A stretch of 64,000 nt of DNA, from contig OZ237736.1 of NCBI GenBank assembly GCA_965178125.1, positions 806,001-870,000 of the forward strand, written 5' to 3'. Shown here one piece after another: positions 1 to 12,550 of the stretch; the stretch's first letter is position 1, and the number at the start of each line of letters is the position of its first letter. The notes below the pieces were generated by a model. That model did no database searches. It was not told the origin of the DNA and saw only the letters and a program-made list of their open reading frames with translations. The stretch is from Bilabrum cf. latius (lineage: Eukaryota > Bigyra: Bicosoecida > Bigyra > Bicosoecida). Both the position numbers and the translations under genes were made by a program.

Positions 1-1395
1 CCCTCTGTCCGTCAGTGGAGGGACTCGAGGCGGCAGGTGGAGGAGCTCGAGAGGAGGGTCGAGGCAGCCATGGACCTGGGCGTGACCGTGGAGCAGCTGG
101 ATGTGAGGTCCAGGGACCTCACTGCAGAAGAGAAGGCGAGGAGGAGGCAGACGCCGACCGCGGTCCTGGCCCGGTCGGACCGCCTGGCGCACAGGCTCGG
201 CCTGCAGGTGATCGACGCGCTGCCGAGGGACGTGTGCACGGGAATCCTGAGGGAGATCTGCGTGGCGCTGGAACTGTCGGACCCTTACGCGGCTGCCGCG
301 GGCGTCCGCACCTTGGCGCGTGTGGTGCATGGCCTGCCTCCAGTGGAGGCGTTTCTCTCTGATGCGGTCGAAACCATCTGCGAGGCCACATACGGGCTGC
401 CTCAGTTTGATGGGGACAGGGCCAGGGGGGCCGAAGCGGGCGCACAGGGCGGCAGCGGGGCAAGTGTCCCGCCGATGCTGCGGGGAGAAGCGCTGGCTGC
501 GGTCCTGCGGCGCCTGCAGTACATGTGTGACGAGTGCAATCGGTGCGGGGAGCTGCTGCAGCTGCGGCGGCAAGTGGAGCGGGAGCTAGGCGCGAGGGAC
601 AGAGCTGCCGTGGAGCGGCTCAGTGATATGGACAGGGCCAGAGATGGAGGTGTGGCGAGTGATGGTGTGACGAGTGCGGATGGGTTCACCGATGCTGGGA
701 TCGTCAAGGCTGTGCGGGGGCTAGTCAGGCTAGAATCAGCTGCGAGCCAACACGGCGCTGTGTACGAAGCGGCAGAGGCGGCGCAGCGGGGCGACCGGAG
801 CGTGCTGAGCAGCATCGTGAGGCATTACCAGGACCTGTTTGAGGTGCCGAACCTGCAAGGAACGTTCGCCAGCATGTCTCAGCTTCGCTCTGCTGCTTCG
901 GAGCACACGGCCCTCATGGCTTCACTCCGCGTGGAGCTGGGTCTCCGCGCGGGCGCTGGGGTGGGCCCTGGGTCCGTGGTGGCGGCTGTCCGGCAGCTGA
1001 AGAAAGAGGTCGCGAGAAGCTCTGCAGCGGATGCTGGCGCTGCTGCCGGGGCTCTGTATGCCCTGGCTGGGTCTAAGAGGGCCAGGGGCGCGAGTGGGGC
1101 CGCCAGTGTTCTCCGGGGGGAGGTGCCTGGTCGTGCGCAGGGCAAGGGCACGGGCCAGGGCCAGGAGGCCGGTGCGAAGGGTGGCGTGGTTCGGTCTTCC
1201 GTGGGGGGACTTTCGGCTGCCAGGGGTGAAGATGGAGTGAGAGATGTTTAGGAGGATCGGGTGATGGACGGTGCGGGTAAGGTCGAGCACGGGGCAGCAG
1301 TGTCATCTGATGAGGCTGCTCGTCTTGGCGAGGGTGCTGCGGGCGGTGTTGTTGTGAGCACGGTGCGGGATGCAGCATCTGCTGTTACTGGGTAA
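1..1395 (+). CDS. CEP70: CEP70-like centrosomal/basal-body protein, 5' partial
   Basis: The frame is open at the left window edge and runs to a TAA at 1393, crossing one in-frame TAG at 1249. The first residues form a charged coiled coil. A conserved block (about 181-400) reads DALPRDVCTGILREICVALE. A later segment near 817-870 reads IVRHYQDLFEVPNLQG, which resembles the HFQKLFDVPSLNG block of vertebrate CEP70, followed by the LxxLRxELGL stretch. CEP70 proteins are coiled-coil components of centrosomes and basal bodies that bind gamma-tubulin and microtubules, so the host probably has centrioles or a flagellum. The tail (about 1070-1395) is Gly/Ala/Arg-rich and disordered. The family assignment is from memory of the motif. 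The 5' exons lie outside the window. Confidence 0.6.
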
Positions 1396-1573
1396 TGTTG
1401 TGAGTCTGGAAATCTTTGATGTTCTCTGTACAAAATGCACCATGGCAAAAATGCGCGGCGCCTAGTAGTACCGGCGGCCAGCAGTAATGCCGTGCGGAGC
1501 CGGACCGAGTGCCAAGGCAACTAGGCCACTCGCTTGCTGCAGGCTCAATCAGGCCTGATACCTACTTGCAAGT

Positions 1574-4500
1574 ATGAGTTCATAGAAGCCCAAAGACTCT
1601 CGCGCAGGCGCGGGTGCATAGGTTGCGCAAAGTAGTCGATCCAAAAAGAAGGTTGCTTCGTTTCCCGCGGCGGCTTTTGACGAACTGGCAGAGCAGCTTG
1701 CTGCTGCAGGATTGATCCGGGCAGAAATAAGATCTCGATTTAAAACGTATCGGGATGCCACGCGCGGCTCGGATGTGGTAGCTTGGCTGCTGGGCCGATA
1801 TGGAGGCCCTGGCGGTCTGTTGCGATCAAGAGGAGCAGCATGCCGCCTCGTGCTAGAGTTGATCCGGCGATCCACGCTAATTCCAGTAGGGGGAAAGATT
1901 ATTGCTTCGGCATCGGCTATTGATAGCGAAGACACAATCATGCGCCTATCAGAGAAATTCGCTCATTTCAGGAAGCAATCCGACGTGTCTTCCATCGTCT
2001 CTGGCGGGTTGGGAGCTCACTCTGCGGCTTCCATGGATGACTCCATTGATTCTTATGGAAATCAGCTCGGCGTTGCGGTGAGCCCAAGCGAGCTTGAGCA
2101 GATTCGTGTCCCAGGCGGCGATGGTTTAACGAAATCAGAACGCAGGAAATCTGGCACCTCTGACATTGGTTTGCCGCTACCGAGTGCATCTCCCAAGTCA
2201 ATTCTGGACGGTACCGATACTGGAGACTCTCCAAATGCGGCTCCCCCCGAACTGGCATCGCAACAGAAGGGAGTTGGTCGCGGTGCATCCCGCAGCTTTG
2301 TAGGTGGAGGCGACAGCTCTGTTGCAAGATTTCTCTTCGAAAAGCAGGCTGTGAAGACGACCCCATCAAGTATGAAACAAGCTGCGATCGGCAGACGCCA
2401 GCGCAGCAGCGGAGCTGTGGAATCTGGATCCGCTCTCCGAGGAGGGGTATCTGGCGAGCGTGCTCGCTTTACCAGCACCGGTGATTTCCAGCCCGGCATG
2501 CTCCGAGTCGCATCGCATGAAGGGGCGATCGGGCGAGCACCTTCTGCGTCGTTTGCAGCGCCTGGTTAGCAGCGTGGCCTCTCCGCAGGAGACTCGCCTC
2601 TGGCAGGCAGGTCTCGAAGCCAGGCTGCTCTCGCACAGATGGCGCTGGCAGGTGCTCGCGACGCTGGCGCAGGCGGCTCGATCACTCCGAACAGCGCCCC
2701 CATCGACCTCACGGATCCAGAGGAGCAGAAGACACAGCCCTAGTTGGACCCAAGGCCGGTTCCATCCGCAAGCACGGCCGCGGCAGCAGAGGGACACGGG
2801 CAGTCACCCGGCCCGGTGGGTCCCGCCGATGTCGCCGTCGGAGCACACGCGAGCGCACTGGCCGCTGCCGATCTGATCGACTCTGTGTCAGTGAGGGTAG
2901 TCGCGGCCGAGACCGTGGGCCCTCAGGGCTAGCCCGCTCCCGCCTCCTCCCCCTCCTCCTCCTCCCCATTCTCTCTCTTCGGGGGTCCCAAGCAGCACAC
3001 GGTCTACGTGGTCAGGGTGACGGTGGGGCTCAGAGAGTGGGACGTGAGGCGCAGGTACTCGGCATTCAGGCAGCTGCTCGCAGCCGTGGCCGAGAAGATG
3101 GGCCAGGGAACAGTGGACCGGCTGCTGCCGCCCTTCCCTCTCAGGACCGTCCTCACGCCAGCCATGGACCCATCCGTTGTGCAAGAGAGAAGGACGGCGC
3201 TAGACGCATGGCTCGCTGGGCTGGTGCGACTGCCCGCCGCGTGGGCCGTTGGGACGTTGGCACGTTTCTTGGACGATGGGTCTGGTGTTCTCAAGATGTA
3301 GACGGAGCTTCTCGTGAGTCGTTTAAGCCGCACCCGACTCCGATGATCCGCATGATCCGCATGGCCTGCTCGCCCTGTCTTGTTGTTCCATTTGTTGCGC
3401 CGCCCAGCTCAGGACATCCACACCTGCTGCACCCTTTCGCGTATTGTTCTATGCACCTTCCTCGCTATCGCAGAGTATGCGCAGAGCGCAGGCAATTCTG
3501 TTGTAGCGGGCCTCCGCAAAAGACGACGAGATCCGCCGTCTGCGAGCCGACGTGCAGCGGCTTCAGGGTCCCAAAGCCGGTGGCCCTGGCCAGTCTCAGT
3601 CGGCACAGAAGCGACGAATGACCGGTTCAGCTGACCGTAGCGCGCTTCGGACGCGCAGGAGGCTTTCAGACCACTCCAGTGTGGCGTCGAAGGGCAGCGT
3701 GCGGAGCAGAGGCAGCAGCCGGAGCGGTCGGCTCGGTAGGTTCAGGGCAGGCTCTAGCAGCTCAGCGTACTCGACTCGGACGGCAGAGAGCCAGGCGGTC
3801 TGGCCGGCGTCGTTCTACCGACCTTCTGGCGTGTCCGACCTAGACCCGTACTTTGAGGCTTCGTCGGCTGACATGAGACACCTGAGCGTCGACGCGAGCA
3901 TGGGAGCCACCGCCCTCTTCAAGATGCAGCTGGGCGAGAGGGTGCCCAAGCTGCCGGCACCCGAGGGGTTGCCCGCTCCCCACAGCGGCGGGGCAGGGAG
4001 TACTCGAGGTAGCCAGGGCCCAGGGCTACCCCTCGAGGACGACCCCCGATTCGTCGCTCTGGGCGGGGAGGGCTGGTGGGACGATTGGCTCTTCAAGCCC
4101 GGCATGTTCCAGATGCCCAAGAGCGCCAGGACTCCCGCGAGGCTCAGACTAGGGAAAATTCCGGCGGCTAGCCAGCTGGGTGGAGCTGCTAACGACAAAT
4201 CCGCAGACGCTGCTGCTGCTGCACCCGAGGACGCAGCCTAGCCAGCAGTACCTCGTGGGCTGCGGGAAGGCAGCGTCTCGTTCAGCGAGCTGTCCTCTGC
4301 TTTCGAAGCCATTCAAGCCGCTGCTGTTCGAATTTGGGCGGATCGGTGCGAGCTGTCTGCGGAGGAAGGTTTCAAGAAGCTGCAAGAACTCATGAAGATG
4401 CCCTCGGCCGACACGGGCGAGACCGGGTCAGACGCAGACAGGGCGGACAGCGACAGCAGGGGCAGGCGGGACTCCGATGCAGACTCCATGTCTTCGTCGA

Positions 4501-7500
4501 TGACGGCGCAGCAGAGAAAGGCAAAGTTCACAACGGCCGAGGTCATGCGATAGCTCGCCGCCGACCGAGCAGCACTCTCCCATGCCCTGAAAGAAATGCC
4601 CGACGCGGACACTCCCAGCGGCGACCTCGAATCGGACGAGCCGGCAGAGCAGTACTCTGGCGTCCTGGAAATCCCCCTCAAGCACATCGCTCTTGCGGCG
4701 CAGGCCATGTCAGCGCCACCAGTCATCGACGGGCAGGCACAGCCGGCCAAACGAGCCCTCTTCCCGTCTCCCGAGGCCATCACCTACGCCCTGGCCGTTC
4801 TGCACGCGGACGGTGGCGGCGAGCTGGGTGCCTCACCGGACGACACTGATGCCACCACCGCGCCCCAGGCGACCGGCTGCGACTGCCTGGCGGCGGTTAC
4901 AACGGAGATGGACAGGCTGCTGCTGGGCCTTTGCCCCACGGGCGAGTCAGTGGCCAAGAGGTAGGCCGTGGTGAGACTGACAGGACGCGCGCTGCGCGTG
5001 AGCGTGTCTCCAGTCGCCGAGGCAACCATCACTGGCAGCACGGCCAGCAGGGCGTTCCTGCCGAGCGGTGACGTGGACATCACGGCCCTTTTCGCGGCGC
5101 AGGCCATGGAGCACGAAAGCCCTCGCGCAGCGCCGGGGGGTTCCGCAGCGAACCTTCGCAAGCGGGCTGCTGCAGCGATGGCGCACTCGATGCAGGCGGT
5201 GGATGAGGTGGCCCTGGCTCCCAGCGTGGATGGGCCGATGGGCCGCGAGTTTCCCGTGAACCTGCCCCTTGACTCCCTCGGGGCACTGGGCAATGCCACC
5301 GTCGCTAGGGCAAAGCGCTTCGCCGAATCGCAGGCGATGCTCTCCCACGGAAGCGGTCAGGACAAGGGAGGGCCGCATTCGAAGGGGGGCGGCGGTCACG
5401 ATGGCAGCGGGAGCTAGAAGCGGAAGAAGAGGTCGAACAGACGGAAAGGTATGGCGGCGATCGCTGCCGCTGGCGGTGCACCCTCTGAGGGCGGCGAGGC
5501 AGACGGCACGAATAAGAATAAGAAGTCCTTAATGGGAGAGGCTTCGGGAACTACCGTAGACCCGAAGTCCACGGCCGATGGGCCTGCGCTGCAGGAACCA
5601 TCTGCGATCGAGTACGATGGGCCGTGGTACCTCCGCTTGCAGCGGTTGCTGTGCCTTGCCGCAGCCAGGTCAAGAAACCCCACAACTGCGCCCAGCGATG
5701 CACTTCTGGCTGCTCTGCGAGGCGTGGGCTTTGATGCGCTCTTGCTGCAGGGGGCCCACCTTCCCGGTGCCGTGCAGGTTGCCCAGCAGTACCGACAGGA
5801 GCTCGTGGACATCGCGAACGGGCATGCTCTTACCAGTTCCCTTGCTATCGAAGGTGCCGCGGTGCACGCCCGGGGCAGCGAGCAGACTGAGAGCAAACAG
5901 AGAGCGGAGCAAGAACTCCTCCGGCTGATGCTGCAGGCAGGTGTGAGGCCCCAGAGCAGCCCCTCCCACCCATTCCTGAGACCATCGCGCGTTGGATCCC
6001 TGGTGGACAGGGTGCAGTTCGTGAATGCAGATCCGAGGCTCGTGCGGTTCAACAGCGGGCCCTTCGAGGTGGACGTGTCGGCGAACGCCGGGCCGGCCAT
6101 TGCAGCCACCTGCCTCGTAGAGCTATGCGACCGGTGGTTCGGCTGCGGACACATGCTGAAGCGAACGTTCATTCTGCTGAAGGCATGGGCGAGCCTGGAC
6201 GGTGGTCGCGCTGCCTCGGCACTGGGGCACGGGGCGGCTGCTGCCACTGGGTCCCGGAAGGGAAGGGGAGTGCCCAACGCTCAGCGGGCGCAGGCAGAGG
6301 CTGGTGGCTCTGCGCCAGAGCGCACGCTGCTGGGGGCGTCTTCAGGCGGAGTGTCCTCGTACGCCCTCTTCGTCCTGCTGCTGGGCGCGCTCAACGGCTC
6401 GACCACAGTGCCTAGAAGTAGGTCTCGCTCTGCTAGCAGCGACACCTCGGCCGAACCCATCGAGGTCATGGACGTCCCGCAGCACCCCCTCCAGGCCCTC
6501 GCCATGTTCTTCAGGTACTACGACGGCATGACCTGGGAGAGCTGCGTGGTCGGATTCGATGGCGCGAAGAATTTCTACTCGAGGGAGCGCTGGCACGGAA
6601 ATGGAATCGCCTCCTCGCAGCCTACCCGCATCACCGCTCTCATGCTGCGGCCACTGCGGGAGGCCGCTCTGGGCTGCGTGGGCAGGCCTAAGTTCCTGTC
6701 CAAGCTGGATTTCGACATGAGGGAGTGCAACGTGGCTGACCCCCTCCGCCCCTGGGAGAACATCTCGAGGGGCGTGAACACGGCCGGGCTCGATTCCCTG
6801 CGGCGGGCGATCCGACGGGCGCGCGGGGCGCTCTCCTTGGTGCTTTCGCGGGCCTGCCTTGCGTCTCGCATGGAGCTGCCGGCCCCCGATGCGGCAGGGG
6901 AGACTGCGGGTGCATCGTCCAAGCAGAAGTCTCTGAAGGAGGCCGGCGAGAGGAAGGCAAAGGAGGTGCGTGACAAGGTGACCCGAGTGATGCCGGAGCA
7001 CGAGCTGAGCGCAACCCGTGCCGAGGTCAGGGGCATGAGCGCCCCGCTGTGGTGCGCCATGGTGGGCATGCGGAGGCTGCTTTCCAGATGCTACGACCTC
7101 TACGGCAGGGGAGACGGTTGGAGGGAGGACGCACAGAAGCACATTCGTGCGGTGCACGAGGGCGTCACGGCCAGGTCGCTGCCGGCACAGGGGTACGCCG
7201 CTCGCAACACGGCTAGCATGGTGTCGACCGCACACATGTCCATGGTGACCAGGGCCGAGTCGGCAGCGGAGCGAGCAGCTGCCGCCGGCGAGCGTGCCCT
7301 GGCCGTGGTGGAGCGCGCGCGAGGGTCGGGCCTCCGAGACCGCGTGCTGGTGCGCATGTCGGCAGTCGCCGCGGCCGCCGTCGCCCACGCAGACGCTGCG
7401 CAGGACGCCAGCGATGCTGCCCAGGTGCTGGCGCCATCTGCGGGGCCGGACCAGAGCCTTAGGCTGGCTAGGCTGGCCAACCAGCATGGGATGCTGGACC

Positions 7501-9893
7501 CCAGCACGGAGTAGGGTGACGGTGGGGCGGGCCAGGACGTGTCATCGGCGAGGGCGGGGGGCTCTGAAGGAGGGGCCGAGGGTGCTGCCTGGGAGCGGCA
7601 GTGCGGTGCAGCCAGGTTCTTGTGCCGAAGCAAAGGGGCACCCCAGGCACCAGACGCCGCGGCTGCCGCCCACGCCCAGATCGCCGAGCGGCTGACTGAC
7701 CTGTGCGACCAGATGCTGGCTATGGAGGACACCAAGGTCAGGCTGGCGGCAGAGCCGCAGCGCAGGCTGCAGGGCACGATCGAGTCGAGGATCGCCTTCG
7801 ATGCCACTGCAACTGCTTCCCCCATGCCGGAGCTGCAGGGATTCGAGCACACGGGCGTCGGCGCCACGCTCGGCACCGCGTCCATTCCGCCGACCCAGTG
7901 GATGGCGCAGGTGGCACGCCCGGGGCTGGTTCCTCCCGCGCCCATCCTGGACGGAGACTTCGAGCCTCCCCCGCCCACGGCCTGCCTGGATCCCCTCAGG
8001 GGAGACCTCCTTGCGATGATGCGCTCCGTGTAGCGCGCCGCACTGCTCTGCGGGCTCAGGGCGGAGGAGGACTGCCCGCTGCCTGGGTTCGTGCTGGGGC
8101 GGGGGGAAAACGGCGAGGACACGCGCGGTGACAGGTCTGCTTCTAGCTCTGGCGCTGGCGCTGGCGCTGGGGGAGACCCGGGTGCTGGTGGGGGCAGCAA
8201 GGGCAGGAAGGGCAGCGGGTCTGGACGCGAAGACAGCGTGGGTGCACTGCACGGCGGTGGCGGTGGCGGTGGCGGTCGCAGGCGCAGTCGGGGCGGCAGC
8301 CGATCCTCAGCGCCAGGAAGCGGCAAGCGAGCCACAGTCGGCACAGCAGCCATCACTGCCGCGGCTCTGGTGGAGGAAGCGCGGGCGGCTCTGGGGGCGG
8401 TGGCCCCCACAGAGGTGTCCAGCCCTCTCTACGGCCTGTCCCAGGTGGCGTGGATCGCGCTGTCGCTACCGTCACACGCCAGGTTCGGTGCTGTGCCGAC
8501 TGCACAGCAGCAGCTCGCAGAGGATCGGAGCCTGATGGGCCCGCTGGCGCCGAGACACGTGCTTGTGGACGTGGCGGCAGTGAGATCCATCCCGGTGGGG
8601 GAGGTGGGCAAAGGCGTGTCTGCCCGGGTGCAGAGGGTGGACATACCGGCGCGAGTCAAGGAGGCGTTCGACGGGCTGAAACGGGTGGTGGAGCTGAGGC
8701 CGTGGGCATTCACCGTCGCTCGGACCCACCCCTTCAACCCAGTAGTCACCCTTGCGGAACTTGGCGCCACGCATGCGATGGGAAGTGTTCATGGGCACGG
8801 GCACGGGAAAGGTCTCAGCTCGGTCGCGTCCGTGCCGCGCGGATTGCAGGTCCCGCCGCCCCTCCCAGGGGCAGCAGGCAGGCACAGCAGGGACGTGGAC
8901 GGTGCCAGCGTGGTGCATTCCTTCGATAGTGGTATGGGCATGGGGTCCGCCCCTGGCGGGCCGAGGATGGGCACCCCCGTGCTCCCCCCGGGGTCGCCGG
9001 GGAGCGGACCCCTGGATGGGGTCGGCAGCAGGGGGCAACGCGGGGGTAGCAAGAGCAGCCGCCGCCGTGGGAGCAAGCGACGCAATGGAGGCGGACAGGG
9101 GAGCCCCAAGCTGGGGCCAGACGGCAACCCCCACGGGGGGTCGGCCAGGGGAATTCACCCGAGAGGTGTGGGCGGGGCATCCTCGTCAGTGGACGGCATG
9201 CCCCCTGTGGTGTCTCTCGGTGTGTCTGCAATCGGGGCATCGGGCCGTGGTAGAGGCAGAGGCCGCGGCAGGGGCCGAGGCCGGGGCAGAGGGTACGACC
9301 ACAGCCACGGGCAAGGTCACGGCCAAGGCACAGTGCCAATGACAGGGCACATGGGCGGAGCGGGCGCGCCTCCTGGGGCCTAGCAGCATCACCATGCAAT
9401 GCAGCAGATGCACGCCTACCAGCACGCGCAGGCACAGGCTTATGCCCAGGCTCAAGCGGCCGCCGCGTCAAGCGCGGCAATGCAGCACCATGCAATGCAT
9501 CCGCCTCCGCAGGCTCCGGGCATGCCCATGTATTCCAGCATGGCGGGACACGGCTCGCCCATGATGGGCAGCCTACCGCCGCAGATGATGCAGGGCCAGC
9601 ACCAGCCACCGCTTCCGACAACTAATGGAGCACTGCCTCAGATGGGTGCTCCCTACTAGGGAGGAGGGCCCGGACTTGGTGGCGCCCCGCGCACCGGAGG
9701 GCATACCATCCAGATGTCGACGTCCGTGCCGACGTTTCGGCCAACAATTGATGCTTCGTCGGGGCGTGCAGGTGCAGCAATGCAATCATCTCCGCTACGG
9801 ACGGCCGCGGCTGTCCCTGGAGACGGAAGCTCAGCTGGAACAGCGGCAGTTGGACCCTCGAGCAGTGCTCGCCAAGACTCTGAGGAGCCCTGA
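1574..9893 (+). CDS. Giant DEP-PX-nucleotidyltransferase fusion protein (about 2,719 aa, UAG-rich)
   Basis: ATG at 1574, one intron (3314-3473), stop TGA 9891-9893. About 15 in-frame TAGs (1583, 1619, 2567, 2741, 2930, 3299, 3504, 4239, 4551, 4962, 5415, 7512, 8031, 9381, 9657) and no TAA or TGA. Domains: a DEP domain at about residues 34-125 (GSDVVAWLL core); a PX domain at about 472-575 (RRYSAFRQLL, then LLPPFPLR and QERRTALDAWL); a coiled coil after the intron (KDDEIRRLRADVQRLQ). Then comes a poly(A)-polymerase/TUTase-like nucleotidyltransferase resembling plant PAP/OAS1-fold proteins, with GSTASRAFLPSGDVDIT (GS plus the DxD Asp pair), a third Asp in FEVDVSAN, and helices MLKRTFILLKAW and SSYALFVLLL. 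A long insertion separates the DxD motif from the third Asp. The tail is Gly/Ser/His-rich with a GRGRGRGR tract near 9,241-9,300. PX and DEP suggest recruitment to a membrane. Whether the transferase acts on RNA is inference. It could be two genes if a transcript boundary were found, but the frame never closes. Confidence 0.7.
3314..3473 (+). other. Spliceosomal intron in the DEP-PX-nucleotidyltransferase gene
   Basis: Donor gtgagt at 3314 follows ACG GAG CTT CTC in frame. The acceptor is tatcgcag ending at 3473. Exon 1 ends at a codon boundary and exon 2 resumes in the frame that runs uninterrupted by TAA/TGA to 9893. Its length (160 nt) changes frame, as required to join the two long open frames. 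Confidence 0.7.
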
Positions 9894-10146
9894 GCACGAT
9901 TTTGGAAGACGGACATTGAAGTTTGCTTGCTCATGACACTGATTTATTTCTCATATTCTCTTCTTCGACTATTTTTGCGATTGATTGATTCATGACGGTA
10001 CTAGCTAGCTTTCGACATAGCGAGAGCGGGATCTGCAGCTCCGATCGATTTTTTGCATCCTCTCCCAATCCGATCGTGAGGCATAGTCGGCTCGACGTAC
10101 AGGCAGTTCATACTATCCACGTACCATCAAGAAGAGCATCGTCAAA

Positions 10147-12150
10147 ATGGCGGCCGTTGCCACAGCCTCAGATTCTACAAGCCATGCTGCATACAGGAGG
10201 TTCATGACTCTCCCTGTTCCGGGCACCAAGTGCCAGGTAAGCCAGCCAAACGACCATCGAGACATGTCTTTGAATGGAGATACACCTCTCTTTCGCACTG
10301 CTGTCCACGGTTTTCGCTGCACAGGCAGAATACGTTTGGATCGGAGGAACTGGTCAAGACCTTCGGTGAGTTCACCGCATACAGTCAATCCATGCTCTGA
10401 GGATGGCGGTTTTGTTGCGGGTCGGCCTTGTTGCCCTCCGCCGCATCATTGCGCTTTTCTCGGGATGAAGTGCTCATGTGGAAGAGACACTTCGGCTGGC
10501 CCACTATATCACTATCATTGATATTATAAGAGCTGATTTTGAGTCTATGGAAGGTGTCGATGTTTGCTGCGACTGAGCTGCTTTGTGTCGTGCCTTCCGG
10601 GGTTGATGACGGGAAGGTTCTGAGTTACGGCAGCTTCCCTTTTAGATAGAAGAGCGGTGTATCTGATACCACGTTCCAAATGGAGCACATGCGAAGATCA
10701 ACAGCCTGCTGCGCTCCCATTTGAGCTCACGGTGCCCCTTCCAACCCACAGCCCTAGCCCCCCCCGCCGCGTTTCTCACGCCGCAGTTGCAAGACCAGGA
10801 CGTTTGAGAAGGTACCCACGGATGTCTCTGAGCTTCCCATTTGGAACTTTGACGGCTCGTCAACCGGGCAGGCCCCAGGCGACGACAGCGAAGTGTTGCT
10901 TCAGTGAGCATGAGAAATCGCCGCCGCCCCAAGTGCAACTGCCGTGGTCATCGGGTCAGAGTCCCGCTGTCCTCCACCTCGACCAGCTCACACCATGTCC
11001 TCGATGCATGCACAATGAAATCCATGTATTAGTCTTGATTGCCCGCGATTCATGCCCTGCGTGCCCCTGGATCACACCGAACACGTCCTTCTCATTCGGT
11101 TGCATGCCTCGCGCCCCTTCGCCCCTTCTCCCATCGCAGGCCCGTGCGCATGGTTCCCGACCCCTTCCGCGGCGCCCCGCACATCCTCGTGCTGTGCGAA
11201 TGCCTCAGCAAGGACATGGAGCCCCTCAAGGGAAACACTCGCCGCGCCGCGCTCGAGACCTTCGCCAAGGATGAGGCGGCCAAGCCCTGGTTCGGCATCG
11301 AGCAGGAGTACACATTGTTCGAGGCGGACGGCGTCACTCCCCTAGGGTGGCCCTCTGGAGGATTCCCTGCCCCCCAGGGACCTTACTATTGCGGCGTGAG
11401 TTGGGTTTTCGATCGGCGAGGCCGCGACATGGCGCGTTTTTGGTTGCTCGGTGGAATGCCCCAACCCACTCGTGTGTTGCCCTCGGTGGCTGTCTTGCTG
11501 CCACCCCCCATTGAGCTTTGGCCGAATAATTTGCCCTCTAGTTCTCTCTTTTTTGATTCATGCTGTCGCAGGTGAACACCCAGGTGGGTCGATTGCTCGT
11601 CGAATCGCACTACAGGGCGTGCCTCTACTGCGGCATCAACATCTCGGGCGTGAACGCAGAGGTGATGCTGGGCCAGTGGGAGTACCAGATCGGGCCTTGC
11701 ACCGGGATTGAATCCGGGGACCACATGATCCTCAGCCGATTCTTGTTGCTTCGGATCGCCGAGGAGTTCGGCGTGAAGGTTTCGTTCGACCCCAAGCCCA
11801 TGCGCGGGGACTGGAACGGCGCGGGCTGCCACACCAACTACTCGACCATCAAAATGCGCGAGGAGGGCGGGTACGATGAGATCGTCAAGGCCGTGGAGAA
11901 GCTCGGCACCAAGCACGCGGAGCACATCAAGGCGTACGGGGAGGGCAACGAGCTGCGACTGACGGGGGCACACGAGACGGCTTCGATCGAGAAGTTTTCC
12001 TACGGCGTGGCGGACCGGGGGTCCAGCGTGCGGATCCCTCGGCAGGTGTTTATCGACAAGAAGGGCTACTTCGAGGACCGCCGCCCCGCGTCCAACATGG
12101 ACCCTTACTTGGTGACCTCCATGATCTTCCAGACGACTCACCTGGACTGA
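10147..12150 (+). CDS. GLN: Glutamine synthetase, eukaryotic type II, five exons
   Basis: Makes glutamine from glutamate, ammonium and ATP. Exons inferred from protein continuity and GT..AG sites: 10147-10236, 10325-10365, 10787-10903, 11140-11395, 11572-12150, giving about 360 aa, the usual length of GSII. Recognisable motifs: [80 protein letters not shown], the ATP-binding [11 protein letters not shown], and RPASNMDPY near the end. Acceptors end in gcacag, gccgcag, atcgcag and gtcgcag. Stop is TGA. Unlike most neighbours, this highly conserved gene contains no in-frame TAG. The N-terminus is short ([20 protein letters not shown]) with no obvious plastid transit peptide, so it is probably cytosolic. 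Exon boundaries are by eye. Confidence 0.93.
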
Positions 12151-12550
12151 GTGAGGTGTGGGACGGGGTGGTGAAGCGGGCCGACCGTGCTAGCTCTATA
12201 GAAGCAAGGACTAGCACGCGCAGTCTAAATTTCTTTTGAGTCGTTAGGTTTGTGTGTGTGTACCTGCTGCCTGGTTGGAGTCGGCGGTTGGGCATCTGCG
12301 TGTTGGCTGTGATGAGAACAGCTGCCAGTCTTGGGGAGTTCCTTCGCTGAGCGAACTAGCGATGGCCATGATGAGCGCATAGCTGCTTGGTGCCTTGCGA
12401 GTTGCCACGGCGACTTCGAGTTTGTCGAGGCCTTGTTGCGTCGATTGATTATTCAGCCAGGGGGTTCCTCTTTCATGTGTATTTGATCTATCGTGGCACT
12501 GGCACATTCGAATAGCTGCACGGCTTGAGGTACGCGCAAGAACCATCGCA
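12151..12550. other. Intergenic, between convergent glutamine synthetase and armadillo-like genes
   Basis: About 400 bp without a supportable gene. It must hold the 3' ends of both flanking transcripts. A short TG run lies near 12250. I see no RNA gene or repeat. Confidence 0.5.

Noticed and set aside
6342-8410. Long minus-strand ORFs over the nucleotidyltransferase region
   Set aside because: They oppose recognisable transferase motifs, carry no domain and are expected by chance in GC-rich DNA.
9241-9300. GR-repeat tract as a separate RNA-binding gene
   Set aside because: It lies in frame within the fusion gene, between in-frame TAGs, with no independent start.
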